Source of the DNA: Clostridium sp. NkU-1
GTDB taxonomy: Bacteria; Bacillota_A; Clostridia; Lachnospirales; Lachnospiraceae
Direction of reading: 5' to 3'
Assembly (NCBI GenBank): GCA_001312405.1
Contig: BBDR01000023.1
Span: 1-64,000 of the forward strand
Length of the DNA: 64,000 nt
The notes beneath the pieces are model-generated. The model was not told the DNA's origin. It did no database searches and saw only the letters and a list, made by a program, of their open reading frames with translations. A program made the translations under genes and the position numbers. Shown here one piece after another: positions 48,055-58,826 of the stretch. Numbering within the stretch: position 1 is the stretch's first letter; every line of letters begins with the position of its first letter.

Positions 48055-49104
48055 ATGAAAAAAAACAACGTATTAAAATTAACTACCATTATGGCGGCGG
48101 CCGTTTTAATGATGACAGCCTGCTCAAGTCCAAGCACTACAAAAACTACTGAAACCACTGCAGCTGAAGCGGCTCAAGCTGCTGAAACCACTGCAGCTGT
48201 TGAGAGCGGGGAAGCTTTAACGGTTGAAATTAAAGATGTTCATGGACTGGTTACAGTTCCTGTAAATCCTCAAAAGGTAATTTCTTTGGATAATAGAACT
48301 TTTGAAACATTATCAGACTGGGGAATTAAATTAGTCGCTGCTCCAAAGGGCGTAATGCCGGCGGGTTCCCCATATGTAGCCGATGAGTCTGTTCTGGATA
48401 TCGGAAATCACCGCGAACCGAATCTTGAAATTATAGCAGCTGCAGACCCTGACCTCGTAATAGTCGGTCAAAGATTTGCGTCCTATTATGAAGAAATAAA
48501 AAAATTAGTGCCAAATGCAGTAGTTATTGATTTAAACTTTGATGTTTCTGAGGAAACGGATACACCTGGAGAAAACTTAGTAAACGGACTTAAGGATTCC
48601 ACCGTTGCACTTGGAAAAATTTTTGATAAAAATAAAGAAGCTGAACAATTGACAGCTGACTTTGATCAGGCGATTGAATCTGTCAAATCTTCATATAATG
48701 GAACGGATACCATTATGAGTGTTGTGGTTTCCGGTGGAAATATCGGTTTTTCAGCTCCTCATTCCGGTCGTGTTTGGGGGCCCATGTATGAAGTGTTCGG
48801 CTGGGTTCCGGCATTAGATATTGACAATACCACTTCCGATCATCAAGGGGATGATATTTCTGTTGAAGCGGTTGCACAAAGTAATCCGGATTGGATTTTC
48901 GTATTAGACCGTGATGCTGCAGTATCTTCTGCAACTGATGCGGTTCCTGCTCAGGACGTTATCGATCAATCACCTGCTCTTCAAAACGTAACTGCTGTTT
49001 CTGAAGGACATATCGTTTATGCACCAGCTGATACTTACACAAATGAATCCATACAAACCTATCTGGAGTTATTTGGAGACCTTGCAAAGGCTTTGGCTGA
49101 ATAG
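48055..49104 (+). CDS. Iron-siderophore ABC transporter substrate-binding lipoprotein
   Basis: 349 residues. Signal peptide MKKNNVLKLTTIMAAAVLMM with lipobox MTAC; Thr/Ala/Glu-rich linker to ~60; SBP class III (FatB/YclQ) fold with VTVPVNPQKVISLDNRTFE, IAAADPDLVIVGQR and QSNPDWIFVLDRD. ATG 48055 follows GAGGAGATGAA. It binds a ferric siderophore, likely catecholate-type by family, at the cell surface. First gene of a complete importer operon. Confidence 0.92.
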   Translation: MKKNNVLKLTTIMAAAVLMMTACSSPSTTKTTETTAAEAAQAAETTAAVESGEALTVEIKDVHGLVTVPVNPQKVISLDNRTFETLSDWGIKLVAAPKGVMPAGSPYVADESVLDIGNHREPNLEIIAAADPDLVIVGQRFASYYEEIKKLVPNAVVIDLNFDVSEETDTPGENLVNGLKDSTVALGKIFDKNKEAEQLTADFDQAIESVKSSYNGTDTIMSVVVSGGNIGFSAPHSGRVWGPMYEVFGWVPALDIDNTTSDHQGDDISVEAVAQSNPDWIFVLDRDAAVSSATDAVPAQDVIDQSPALQNVTAVSEGHIVYAPADTYTNESIQTYLELFGDLAKALAE

Positions 49105-49126
49105 TATATAGGAGTATAGCTTAGAG

Positions 49127-50137
49127 TTGAAAAATACAGCGAAAAAAACGATTGGGGCTGGGAATTCTCAGCCCCAACGTTATTATAACAATAAGAAATG
49201 GACAAAACCTTTTATATCAGCGATTATCGTTGTTATTATTTTAGGTATTATATCACTGTTTACCGGAGTTTATGATATACAGGGTCAAGCGGATGGAAGG
49301 GATATGTTTTTCATAACACGGGTACCTAGAACAGCTGCACTCATGCTTACCGGAGCTGCAATGTCAATGTCAGGACTGGTCATGCAGCTTATTACACAAA
49401 ATCGTTTGGTGGAACCTACAACAACAGGGACGATTGAATGGTCGGGTTTGGGACTTCTCATTGTCTATTTATTATTTCCGGCACCAACTTTAGTTTTAAG
49501 AATGACCGGGGCAATCATGTTTTCTTTTATAGGAACTATGATTTTCTTTCTGTTTTTAAGAAGAGTGAAGCTCCGTTCTTCTTTGATTGTACCGATCATT
49601 GGGATGATGCTTGGAGCAGTTATTTCAGCATTTTCTACTTTTGTAGGACTTACCTTCCAAATGACGCAAAATATTGAAAGCTGGTTTGTAGGTTCATTTG
49701 CAGCCGTTCAAATCGGAAGATACGAATATTTATGGCTGATTATTATAGTTACCGGCCTTATTTTTATTTATGCGGATAAGCTGACCTTAGCCGGTCTGGG
49801 GGAAGATGTCGCTACAAGTCTTGGAGTAAATTATAATAAGATAATTATTTTGGGGACCGGTCTTATTTCTTTTGCAGTTGGAATTGTAACAGCTGTTATT
49901 GGAAATTTACCTTTCTTAGGCTTAATTGTACCAAATATAGTTTCCATGTACAGAGGAGATGATCTTAGGAGTAATCTGCCTTGGGTATGTGTGCTGGGAA
50001 TGGGTGTGATAACTCTTTGTGACATAATTTCCCGAACAATTATAATGCCCTTTGAAGTTCCTGTCTCTTTGATTCTTGGAACAGTGGGGTCAATTGTATT
50101 TATTGTTATCTTATTAAGGCAAAGGAGGCTAAGATGA
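49127..50137 (+). CDS. Siderophore ABC permease, FecCD family (first)
   Basis: 336 residues, eight to nine membrane segments, starting at TTG 49127 with AGGAG about 12 bases upstream. FecCD hallmarks are RVPRTAALMLTGAAMSMSGL, the LGEDVATSLGV loop and GNLPFLGLIVPNIVSMYRGD. It forms a heterodimer with the next permease, whose start overlaps its stop (ATGA-type overlap at 50134). Confidence 0.93.
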   Translation: MKNTAKKTIGAGNSQPQRYYNNKKWTKPFISAIIVVIILGIISLFTGVYDIQGQADGRDMFFITRVPRTAALMLTGAAMSMSGLVMQLITQNRLVEPTTTGTIEWSGLGLLIVYLLFPAPTLVLRMTGAIMFSFIGTMIFFLFLRRVKLRSSLIVPIIGMMLGAVISAFSTFVGLTFQMTQNIESWFVGSFAAVQIGRYEYLWLIIIVTGLIFIYADKLTLAGLGEDVATSLGVNYNKIIILGTGLISFAVGIVTAVIGNLPFLGLIVPNIVSMYRGDDLRSNLPWVCVLGMGVITLCDIISRTIIMPFEVPVSLILGTVGSIVFIVILLRQRRLR

Positions 50138-51175
50138 ACGGAATAGAATACAATACCGGCCTTCGTCATGAACACAGATCAGCGAGAGCTTTTCGTTCTA
50201 AGAAGGAAGAAAAAAAATATTGGATTTTGTTGATAACCTTGATTGTTTTGGGCGTTTTTGCTTCCTATGGGCTTTTGGTTTATAATAATCCGGTTCCAAT
50301 TGATTCTCCTTCTTTTCTCCCGGTTGTCAGAAGAAGGATGTTCGCTCTTGTGGCAATGATCATTTCTGCAGTTTGCCAGAGTCTATCGACAGTCACTTTC
50401 CAATCGATTACGAGCAACAGGATTATAACCCCTTCCCTTTTAGGCTTTGAAGCACTTTACTCAACCATTCATACCAGTACCATATTTTTCTTTGGTGCCA
50501 GTGCCTTTATTAATTTTAGTGGGATCGGATCCTTTGTATTTCAAGTTGTTGTTATGGTCTTGATGTGCCTGATCCTTTATGGCTGGCTGCTTTCCGGAAA
50601 ATATGGAAATTTACAGCTTATGCTTTTAGTTGGCGTTATTATGGGAACTGGTCTGAAGTCTCTATCATCGTTTATGAGAAAACTTCTTGCGCCGTCAGAG
50701 TTTGATATTTTACAGGCAAGATTGTTTGGCTCTGTCAACAATGCGGATTCGGAATATTTTCCTCTTGCAATTCCGGTTGTAATAATTGCAGCACTGCTTC
50801 TTCTGGCTTATTCTAAGAAGTTAAATGTTGTGTCACTTGGAAAGGATTGCTCTACTTCTTTAGGCGTCAAACATCAGGTTCACGTGATTTATGCTCTGGT
50901 TTTAGTATCTGTTTTGATGTCAATTTCTACGGCTTTGGTTGGACCGCTTACTTTTTATGGATTTTTAGTTGCAACTTTGAGTTATCAGGCAGCGTCAACC
51001 TATGATCACAGATATATTTTTCCAATGGCTCTTGCGATTGGATTTTTGATAATAACAGGTGCATACTTTTTTTATGTACCATATATTCAGGGCTCAAGGT
51101 GTAGTTTCGGTTATTATCGAGATGTTTGGCGGAATAGTATTTTTAATCGTGATTTTAAGGAAAGGTACCTTATGA
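50134..51175 (+). CDS. Siderophore ABC permease, FecCD family (second), frameshifted
   Basis: Corrected length is 346 residues. As given, the frame runs through into the ATPase and makes an apparent 595-residue fusion. T7 at 51067-51073 should be T6, giving AYFFMYHIFRAQGVVSVIIE and a natural stop TGA 51173-51175 after VILRKGTL. Family signatures are RRRMFALVAMIISAVCQSLS, LGKDCSTSLGVKHQVH and VGPLTFYGFLVATLSYQ. The corrected stop overlaps the ATPase start by ATGA, as in the rest of this operon. Confidence 0.9.
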
Positions 51176-51921
51176 TAATAATAGATAATGCCAGAAAGTC
51201 CTATGATGAGGTAGAAATAGGACCTTTGGATATTAAAATACCAAAAGCAGGTCTCACTTCTTTGATCGGGCCCAATGGTGCTGGAAAATCTACCACACTT
51301 TTGATGATTGGAAGGCTTTTGGATATGGAAGAAGGCCATATTAAGGTGGCAGATATGGATGTGACTGAATCGAAATCAGAGGACTTGGCAAAAGTTTTGA
51401 CCATTTTGCGGCAGGAAAATCATTTTGTAACGAGGCTTACTGTCAGGCAGCTGGCTGGATTTGGCCGTTTTCCTTATTCAAAAGGAAGATTAACGAAAGA
51501 GGATGAAGCCATTATTTCTAAATATATTGATTTTTTAGAGTTGACTGATTTGGAAAACAGATATTTGGATGAGCTTTCCGGCGGCCAAAGGCAAAGGGCA
51601 TATGTGGCAATGGTTCTGTGCCAGGAGACGGAATATGTACTTTTGGACGAACCTTTGAACAATCTTGACGTTGCCCGTTCTGTTCAGATGATGGAGCATT
51701 TGAAGCATGCGGCCAATGAATTTGGAAGAACAATTGTGGCTGTTATGCATGATATTAATTTTGCGGCCAAATATTCTGATCGAATCTGTGCGATGAAAGA
51801 CGGACGAATTGCCGCTTTTGGCACGGTAGACCAGATTATGGATTCAAACGTTTTGACCGATATTTTTGAAACCAAAATAGAAATTATCGAAGGGCCGTAT
51901 GGGCCAATAGCAATTTATTGA
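51172..51921 (+). CDS. Siderophore ABC transporter ATPase
   Basis: 249 residues from ATG 51172. Walker A GPNGAGKSTTLL, Q-loop LRQENHF, signature [15 protein letters not shown], Walker B YVLLDEPLNNLDVA, H-loop VMHDINFAAKYSD, all as in FepC/FecE/YclP. It energises the two FecCD permeases. It is last in the operon. Confidence 0.92.
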   Translation: MIIIDNARKSYDEVEIGPLDIKIPKAGLTSLIGPNGAGKSTTLLMIGRLLDMEEGHIKVADMDVTESKSEDLAKVLTILRQENHFVTRLTVRQLAGFGRFPYSKGRLTKEDEAIISKYIDFLELTDLENRYLDELSGGQRQRAYVAMVLCQETEYVLLDEPLNNLDVARSVQMMEHLKHAANEFGRTIVAVMHDINFAAKYSDRICAMKDGRIAAFGTVDQIMDSNVLTDIFETKIEIIEGPYGPIAIY

Positions 51922-52006
51922 TTTAGTGCCTGTTGTCCGGTCCATGTCAATAGCAAGGCAAAATCATTCATGAAATTCACTTCCTGTCTCATAACATAGT
52001 ATAGGT

Positions 52007-52096
52007 TATCAGAAATCGCCTTTTAGATTTCTGATAGAAGGGCTGCTTTTCAGCCCGTCCATCTGATTACCGGAAGCAGTTTCAGCTTCCGGTAAT
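52007..52096 (+). promoter_or_regulatory. Three tandem stem-loops upstream of the Ca2+-ATPase gene
   Basis: Stem 1: TATCAGAAATC (52007-52017) with GATTTCTGATA (52026-52036). Stem 2: GGGCTG (52040-52045) with CAGCCC (52051-52056). Stem 3: ATTACCGGAAGC (52066-52077) with GCTTCCGGTAAT (52085-52096). All pair perfectly and the last ends about ten bases before the ribosome binding site. Either a structured leader for the ATPase or the end of the siderophore operon. No known riboswitch consensus is seen. Confidence 0.55.
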
Positions 52097-52121
52097 ATGA
52101 GAAACAGGAAGGAGCGTCAGA

Positions 52122-54729
52122 ATGGAAGAATGGTTTCGTTTATCAGAGGATGAGGCCCTTGTAAAGCTTGGCGCAGGAAAGAATGGACTGGATTCCAGGG
52201 AAGTATTGAAGCGCAGACAGATATATGGTCCAAATAGACTTAAAAAAGCGGAACGCAAAAGCGCTTTCCAGGTATTTCTGGACCAGTTTAAAGACTTATT
52301 GGTCATCATCCTGATTATAGCTGCAGTAATTTCTATGATATCCGGTGACGTAGAGAGCACAGGGGTAATTTTTGCGGTGCTTCTGCTGAATGCGGTGCTG
52401 GGGACAGTAGAGCATCAGAAGGCGGAAAAGTCCATAGACAGCCTTATGGCCCTGTCATCGCCGGTAGCAAAGGTGGTAAGAGAGGGGCGGAGGCAGGAAA
52501 TCCTGTCAGGGGAAATCGTACCGGGGGACATCCTGCTTTTGGAAGCAGGGGATATGGTGGCGGCAGACGGCCGGATTCTGGAAAATTATTCTCTCCTGGT
52601 CAATGAAAGCTCTCTGACCGGAGAATCCGTTAATGTTGATAAGCGGACGGGGAGGATACGGGAAAAAAAGGTGCCTTTGGCAGAGCAGACAAATATGGTG
52701 TTTTCCGGTTCCCTGGTGGCAGCGGGCAGGGCAAAGGTATTGGTAACAGGTACCGGAATGGATACGGAAATCGGCAGGATCGCTTCCCTCATGAATGACA
52801 CCGGGGAAAAGAAGACACCTCTTCAGGTGAGCTTAGACCAGTTTGGAAGCAAGCTGGCAGCAGCCATCCTGTTTATCTGTGCAGTGATTTTCGGTCTGAG
52901 CATCTACCGCAGGATGCCGGTTTTGGATTCCCTGATGTTTGCAGTAGCCCTGGCGGTTGCGGCGATTCCGGAAGCGTTAAGCTCCATTGTCACCATCGTT
53001 CAGGCAATGGGCACACAGAAAATGGCAGGAGAAAATGCCATCATAAAGGATTTAAAGGCAGTGGAAAGCCTTGGCTGTGTTTCGGTCATCTGTTCCGATA
53101 AGACGGGAACTCTGACCCAAAACCGCATGACCGTACAGCAAATCTATGTAAACAGCCGCCTTTATCCTCCGGAACTCTTAAACAAACAGGTTCCAGTACA
53201 TAAATATCTGTTGTATGATGCTGTTTTAAATAATGATTCCGCCTACATAGAAGGAAAGCTGGTGGGGGATCCGACGGAGGCCGCGCTGATACAGATGGCC
53301 GAAAGGGCGGGCATGGAAGAGGAAGCCATGAAATCCTATTACCCCAGGGCAGGGGAAATCCCCTTTGACTCCCAGAGAAAGCTTATGAGCACCATGCACA
53401 GGATCGAAGGTAAAAGGGTTCTGTTCACAAAGGGAGCGGTGGATGTGCTGCTGCCCCGGATAAGCCATATATGGACAGGGGAAGGGATCCGTCCTATGAG
53501 GGAAGGGGACCGGCAGACTTTAATGGATCAGAACATGGAGTTTTCCAGGCAGGGGCTAAGGGTTCTGAGCTTTGCCTTCCGGGAAATGCATGAGGCTGAG
53601 AAGCTGACGGAAAAATCGGAGGCAGGCTATACCTTTCTTGGAATGACCGCAATGATGGACCCGCCCCGTCCGGAGACAAAGAATGCGGTATTAAGCGCCA
53701 AAAGAGCGGGCATCCGTCCGGTTATGATTACAGGAGACCATAAGATCACCGCTTCCGCCATTGCGGAGAAAATTGGCATTCTGGGTGAAGATGACCTGGC
53801 GGTCAGCGGACCGGAGCTTGATGATATGCCGGAAGAGGAATTAAGCCGCAGGCTGGAGCATATCAGCGTCTATGCCCGGGTTTCGCCGGAGCATAAGATA
53901 CGAATCGTCCGCTCCTGGCAGAAAAAAAGGCCATATCGTAGCCATGACAGGAGACGGAGTCAATGACGCCCCTGCCTTAAAGCAGGCTGACATCGGGGTT
54001 GCCATGGGAAAAATGGGGACAGAAGTGTCAAAGGATGCTTCTGCCATGATCCTTACGGATGATAACTTTGCAACCATTATTAAGGCGGTTGCCAACGGCC
54101 GTAATGTTTACCGGAACATCCGGAATGCCATTAAATTTCTGTTATCAGGAAATATGGCAGGGATACTGTGTGTATTGTACACATCCTTCCGGGCCCTTCC
54201 CCCTCCCTTTGCACCGGTGCATCTGCTGTTTATCAACCTTTTGACCGACTCTCTTCCTGCCATTGCCATTGGAATGGAAAAGGCGGAAGCAGACCTTTTG
54301 GCCCAAAAGCCCAGAAATCCCAAAGAAGGAATCTTAACAAAGCGGTTTGTACTTCAGATCCTCCTTCAGGGGGCCCTCATAGCTGCCTGTACCATGACCT
54401 CCTACCACACAGGCATGGTGACCGGAAGCGAGGTGGCCGCCAGTACCATGGCATTTTCCACCCTGACTCTGGCAAGGCTGTTCCACGGCTTTAACTGCAG
54501 AAGCGGCCATTCCATTTTAAAGATCGGGTTTAAAAGTAATTTGTGGAGCATTATGGCCTTTGAAGCAGGAGCAATTCTTTTGGCAGCCGTGCTGTTTATA
54601 CCAGGCCTTCATACCTTCTTTTATGTGGCAGATTTAAATGTAAGGCAGTTTATTACCATTTTCATATTTGCATTTATTCCTACGCTTGTAATTCAGGCAT
54701 TTAAGACCATAAGAGAGAGTCTTCATTAA
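52122..54729 (+). CDS. Calcium-transporting type P-type ATPase, frameshifted
   Basis: Corrected length is 868 residues. Cation-ATPase N-terminal domain; TGES loop (LTGESVNVD); M4 motif AAIPEALSSIVTIVQAMGTQ; phosphorylation motif CSDKTGTLTQNRM; KGAVDVLL nucleotide-binding segment; hinge TGDGVNDAPALKQADIG; six C-terminal membrane helices. A7 at 53932-53938 should be A6 (QKKGHIVAMTGD). The PEAL in M4 and overall size fit P2A/PMCA-type Ca2+ exporters. ATG 52122 follows AGGAAGGAG. Pumps Ca2+ (possibly Mn2+) out of the cell. Confidence 0.92.
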
Positions 54730-54750
54730 GAAAAAAAATACCCTGAAATC

Positions 54751-54868
54751 TTGACATACTTTTTGGTCCGTGGTACTATTAAGTATACATAAATAGATAG
54801 CCTAAGAGATGACAGAGCCGGGTGATGAGTGCGGGTAACCGTTCATTTCCAAGGCTCTTTCTTTATCC
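54751..54868 (+). promoter_or_regulatory. GlpP-type antitermination leader of glpK
   Basis: TTGACA (54751-54756), 17-base spacer, TACTAT (54774-54779). The leader carries CCTAAGAGATGACAGAGCC, and AGAGCC (54814-54819) pairs with GGCTCT (54853-54858) before TTTCTTTAT, a terminator. The same GAGATGA-AGAG and GAGTG…CCGTT…TTTCC pieces occur in the glpO leader. GlpP, encoded at 61546, is expected to bind here with glycerol-3-phosphate and allow read-through. Confidence 0.7.
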
Positions 54869-54978
54869 CTTGAGAAAAAATTAACAAAGGGTAAAATCAG
54901 TGGCAGCTGCTGGAAGGGGGAGGGGCACCCTTAGGCATATCTGTATGACAAAAGAGTAGAGGCGAGAAGGAGGAAACT

Positions 54979-56477
54979 ATGGGAGATATGTCATTGCCTT
55001 AGATCAGGGCACGACAAGTTCCAGATGTATCCTGTTCGATGAGCAGGGGAACATCTGCAGTGCAGCACAAAAGGAGTTTACACAGATTTTTCCGGAGCCG
55101 GGCTGGGTGGAGCATGATCCCATGGAGATCTGGTCTTCACAGTTTTCCGTGGCCATGGAGGCCATGGGAAAGATCGGGGCTCATTACAGCGATATTGCTG
55201 CAATCGGGATCACGAACCAGAGGGAGACTACGGTGGTCTGGGATAAAGAGACAGGGGAGCCGGTCTATCATGCCATCGTGTGGCAGTGCCGCAGGACTTC
55301 GGACAGGATCGAGAAGCTAAAGCAGGACGGTCTGGAGGAGCTTATTATTGAAAGGACCGGACTGATCCCTGACGCTTATTTTTCAGGAAGCAAGATCGAA
55401 TGGATCCTGGATCATGTAGAGGGGGCAAGAGAACGGGCCGAACGCGGGGAACTGCTGTTTGGAACCGTGGATACCTGGCTGATCTGGAATCTGACCAAGG
55501 GCTGCATCCATGTGACGGATTATACCAATGCCTCCAGAACCATGCTGTTCGATATACACAAGAAGTGCTGGGATGAGGAGATTCTCAACTATTTCCACAT
55601 TCCCAGATGCATGCTGCCGGAGGTAAAGCCCTCAAGCTGTATTTACGGCTACACCTCTTCGGATGTCATGGGAGGAAAGATCCCCATTGCAGGAGCGGCA
55701 GGCGACCAGCAGGCTGCGTTATTCGGCCAGTGCTGCTTTGAGGCGGGGGAAGTAAAGAATACCTATGGAACCGGCTGTTTCCTCCTTATGAATACAGGGG
55801 AAAAAGCGGTGAGGTCCGGACATGGACTTTTGACCACTATAGCTGCAAGTGACCAGGAGAGCATTCAGTACGCCCTGGAAGGAAGTGTGTTCGTGGCAGG
55901 TGCTTCGGTGCAGTGGTTAAGGGACGAGATGCGGATGGTCCGTACTGCCGCCCAGACAGAAGAATACTGCAAGGCTGTGGCGGATACGGGGGGCGTTTAC
56001 GTGGTACCGGCCTTTGCAGGGCTTGGAGCACCCTATTGGGACCAGTATGCAAGAGGAACCATTGTGGGGGTGACCAGAGGGACCAGCAAGGAACAGTTTA
56101 TCCGGGCCACGGTGGAATCCATGGCCTATCAGGTCTGTGATCTCATTGAGGCAATGGAACAGGATTCGGACATTCATTTAAAGCAGCTAAAGGTGGACGG
56201 GGGAGCCTGTGCCAATAATTTCCTCATGCAGTTCCAGTCTGATCTGTTAAACACGGAGATCGTAAGGCCGGAATGCATTGAGACAACCGCCCTTGGAGCC
56301 GCGTACCTGGCCGGACTTGCAGTCGGATATTGGAAGAGCCGGGAAGAAATCAAGGCAAACTGGAAGGTATCCAGGGCCTTTGACAGCCAGATGGAGGAGG
56401 AAAGCCGGAATAAGCTGGTAAAAGGCTGGAAGAGGGCAGTTAAATGCGCGCTCTACTGGTCACAAGAAGGAGAGTAG
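54979..56477 (+). CDS. glpK: Glycerol kinase, frameshifted at codon 3
   Basis: Corrected length is 499 residues. One base missing near 54984 (ATGGGA[A]GATATG) gives [20 protein letters not shown]. Signatures: [61 protein letters not shown] and [20 protein letters not shown]. Phosphorylates glycerol to glycerol-3-phosphate in the cytoplasm. AAGGAGGAAACT precedes ATG 54979. No glpF lies next to it. Regulated by the upstream GlpP-type leader. Confidence 0.94.
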
Positions 56478-56495
56478 AACGTGGAGGGGTAGGAT

Positions 56496-57186
56496 TTGGA
56501 GGGTACATATTTATTATTTGGGGGAATTACCTTAACATACGTCATGATTCAGCTGGAATTTATGCTTCGCATTATAACAGCAGGCTTTTTGGGGTTTTTA
56601 ATCGGCAGTGAGAGAAAAAAACCGGAACAAATCGGCTGGAATCCGGACCCACGCCATTGTGGCGATCGGTTCAGCACTCATGATGGTGGTTTCCAAATAT
56701 GGATTCCCTGACATCCAAAACAGCGATGGGGCCAGAGTTGCGGCCCAGGTGGTAAGCGGAGTGGGCTTTTTAGGAGCAGGGGTCATATTTGTCCGGAACA
56801 ATCTGGTAAATGGTTTAACGACGGCAGCCGGGATCTGCTACCGCCGGGGTAGGGCTGGCTCTTGGGGCGGGCCAGTACATTGTGGGCATATTGTCTGCGG
56901 TTCTCATCATTGCCATGCAGACTCTGACTCACCGGATCAACTATTTTGCCAGGTGCCTTCCTGCGGCTGTCTGCGGATGACCATAGCGCAAAAATCCGGG
57001 GCAGTAAAAAACATGGAAGAGTTTCTGGAAAAAGAAAAGGTTGAGATTGCTTCTGTGAAGATCAACAAGAATAAAAAGGATGAGATCAAACTGGAATTTG
57101 AAGTCATTTATCCGCCGGGCTTTAACAAGGGAGTCCTGCTTTCCAAGCTGGCAGAGGAGAATACCGTCATGGCAGTCAGCGAATAG
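56496..57186 (+). CDS. MgtC/SapB-family membrane protein, several frame breaks
   Basis: The fragments reassemble in order: MLRIITAGFLGFLIGSERKN, RNKSAGIRTHAIVAIGSALM, VSGVGFLGAGVIF, NGLTTAAGIWATAGVGLALG, GAGQYIVGILSAVLIIAMQ, and a C-terminal ACT-like domain (residues ~155-230). Breaks: A7 56615-56621 (should be A6), two G missing near 56837, and one indel around 56950. The start is uncertain: TTG 56496 or ATG 56544. MgtC proteins affect Mg2+/phosphate homeostasis and acid survival, and some inhibit F-ATPase. It lies between glpK and the glpO leader, possibly co-transcribed with glpK. Confidence 0.8.
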
Positions 57187-57213
57187 GAGGGGGGAGGACC
57201 CGGCAGAAAAATC

Positions 57214-57325
57214 TTGACAATCCAGTCGGGATTATGCTAGCATTAAGACAATTAAATATACAACCTTTGAGATGAAAGAGTAAGGAATAAAGCGGAGTGA
57301 TCCGTTTGTTTTCCTTACTTTTTTT
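57214..57325 (+). promoter_or_regulatory. GlpP-type antitermination leader of glpO operon
   Basis: TTGACA (57214-57219) and an extended -10 TGCTAGCAT (hexamer 57238-57243). The leader carries CCTTTGAGATGAAAGAG (57264-57280). AGTAAGGAA (57279-57287) pairs with TTCCTTACT (57311-57319), followed by TTTTTT, a clear intrinsic terminator ~50 bases before the gene. The motif before the terminator matches the glpK leader, pointing to the same antiterminator, GlpP. Confidence 0.75.
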
Positions 57326-57377
57326 ATATGATTTGCCACTTATTAGGGTGACCATTACAGATATGGAGGAGAAGAAC

Positions 57378-58813
57378 ATGATGGAAATGAATTACGATGC
57401 AGCGATCATTGGCGGCGGCGTAGTCGGCTGTGCAATTGCGAGAGAACTGGCGCGCTATGACCTTAGCATCTGTGTCATTGAACGGGAGGAGGATGTCTGC
57501 TCCGGCACGTCAAAGGCCAACAGCGCCATTGTCCACGCAGGATTTGATGCGGCGCCCGGGTCTTTAAAGGCAAGATTCAATGTAGAAGGCAACCGAATGA
57601 TGGGAGAGCTTTCAGAGGAGCTTGATTTCTCAATGATTCAAAATGGCTCTCTGGTGCTTTGTTTTTCGGAGGAAGATATACCCGCTCTTAAGAAGCTTTA
57701 TGAGAAAGGCATAAAAAAACGGAGTTACCGGCTTATCCATCCTTTCCGGCGATGAGGTGAGGGCCATGGAACCTAATGTGACGGAGACGGTTGTGGCAGC
57801 CTGTATGCGCCTACGGGAGGGATTGTATGTCCCTTTGGTTTAACCATAGGATTGGCGGAGAACGCCTGTGACAACGGCGTGGAGTTTCTATTTAATACTG
57901 AGGTAAAAGTAATTGAAAAGACGGAAAAGGGCTATGGCCTGAAAACCGGGGAAGGAACAATCCATGCCGCCTATGTGATCAATGCCGCCGGCGTTTATGC
58001 CGACGTATTCCACAACATGGTAAGCGAAGAGAAGATACACATCACGGTGAGAAAAGGGGATTACTGCCTGCTTGATAAGGAGGCAGGTACCCATGTGTCC
58101 CATACCATCTTCCAGCTTCCGGGCAAGATGGGAAAGGGCGTGCTGGTAACCCCTACCGTTCACGGCAACCTGCTGATCGGCCCTTCGGCAACCGATGTAG
58201 AGGATAAAGAAGGCGTCAATACAGATGCAGCGGATCTGTCGGATATTATGGTGAAAGCTGCCTGGGGAGTAAAGAACATACCATTCCGCCAGACAATCAC
58301 CTCTTTTTCCGGCCTTCGTGCCCATGAGCCGGGGATGACTTCATCCTGGGCGAGGTTTCCGATGCCGCCGGCTTCTTTGATGCGGCAGGCATTGAATCAC
58401 CGGGGCTTACAAGCGCTCCTGCCATCGGCGTTTACATTGCCGATCTGGTTGCAGAAAAGGCAAAGGCTTCCCGAAAGGAGAATTTTAAGGCAACCCGGAA
58501 GGGAATCCTGGATCCTCAGAAGCTGTCTTTTGAAGAACGGGCAGAGCTTATTAAGAAGAACCCCCGGTACGGCACCATTATCTGCCGCTGCGAAGGGGTC
58601 AGTGAGGGAGAGATTGTAGATGCCATCACCCGGACACTGGGAGCGGTTTCCTTAGATGGAATCAAACGGCGTGTCCGTGCCGGCATGGGACGGTGCCAGG
58701 CCGGTTTCTGTGCCCCCAGGACCATGGAGATCCTGGCAAGGGAAACAGACAGGACCATGGAGGATATCTGCAAAAACAGGCCCGGCTCCAATATAGTAAC
58801 CGGTCATAAATAA
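57378..58813 (+). CDS. FAD-dependent glycerol-3-phosphate dehydrogenase-type oxidoreductase with [2Fe-2S] domain, three frame breaks
   Basis: Corrected length is 478 residues. N-terminal FAD-binding motif DAAIIGGGVVGCAIARELAR; FAD/DAO domain to ~370 including SGTSKANSAIVHAGFDA and GLRAHEPGDDFILGEVSDAA; C-terminal BFD-like iron-sulfur domain with CRC near residue 400 and CQAGFC. Breaks: A7 57713-57719 (should be A6), CC 57800-57801 (should be CCC), G4 58331-58334 (should be G5). ATG 57378 follows GGAGGAG. Oxidises glycerol-3-phosphate to dihydroxyacetone phosphate, passing electrons to the next two gene products (inference from the conserved trio). Confidence 0.9.
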
Positions 58814-58826
58814 GGAGGACAGCAAA

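Noticed and set aside
52007..52096. Mn2+ (yybP-ykoY) riboswitch before the P-type ATPase
   Set aside because: The conserved GGGGAGUA-type loops of that class are not present.
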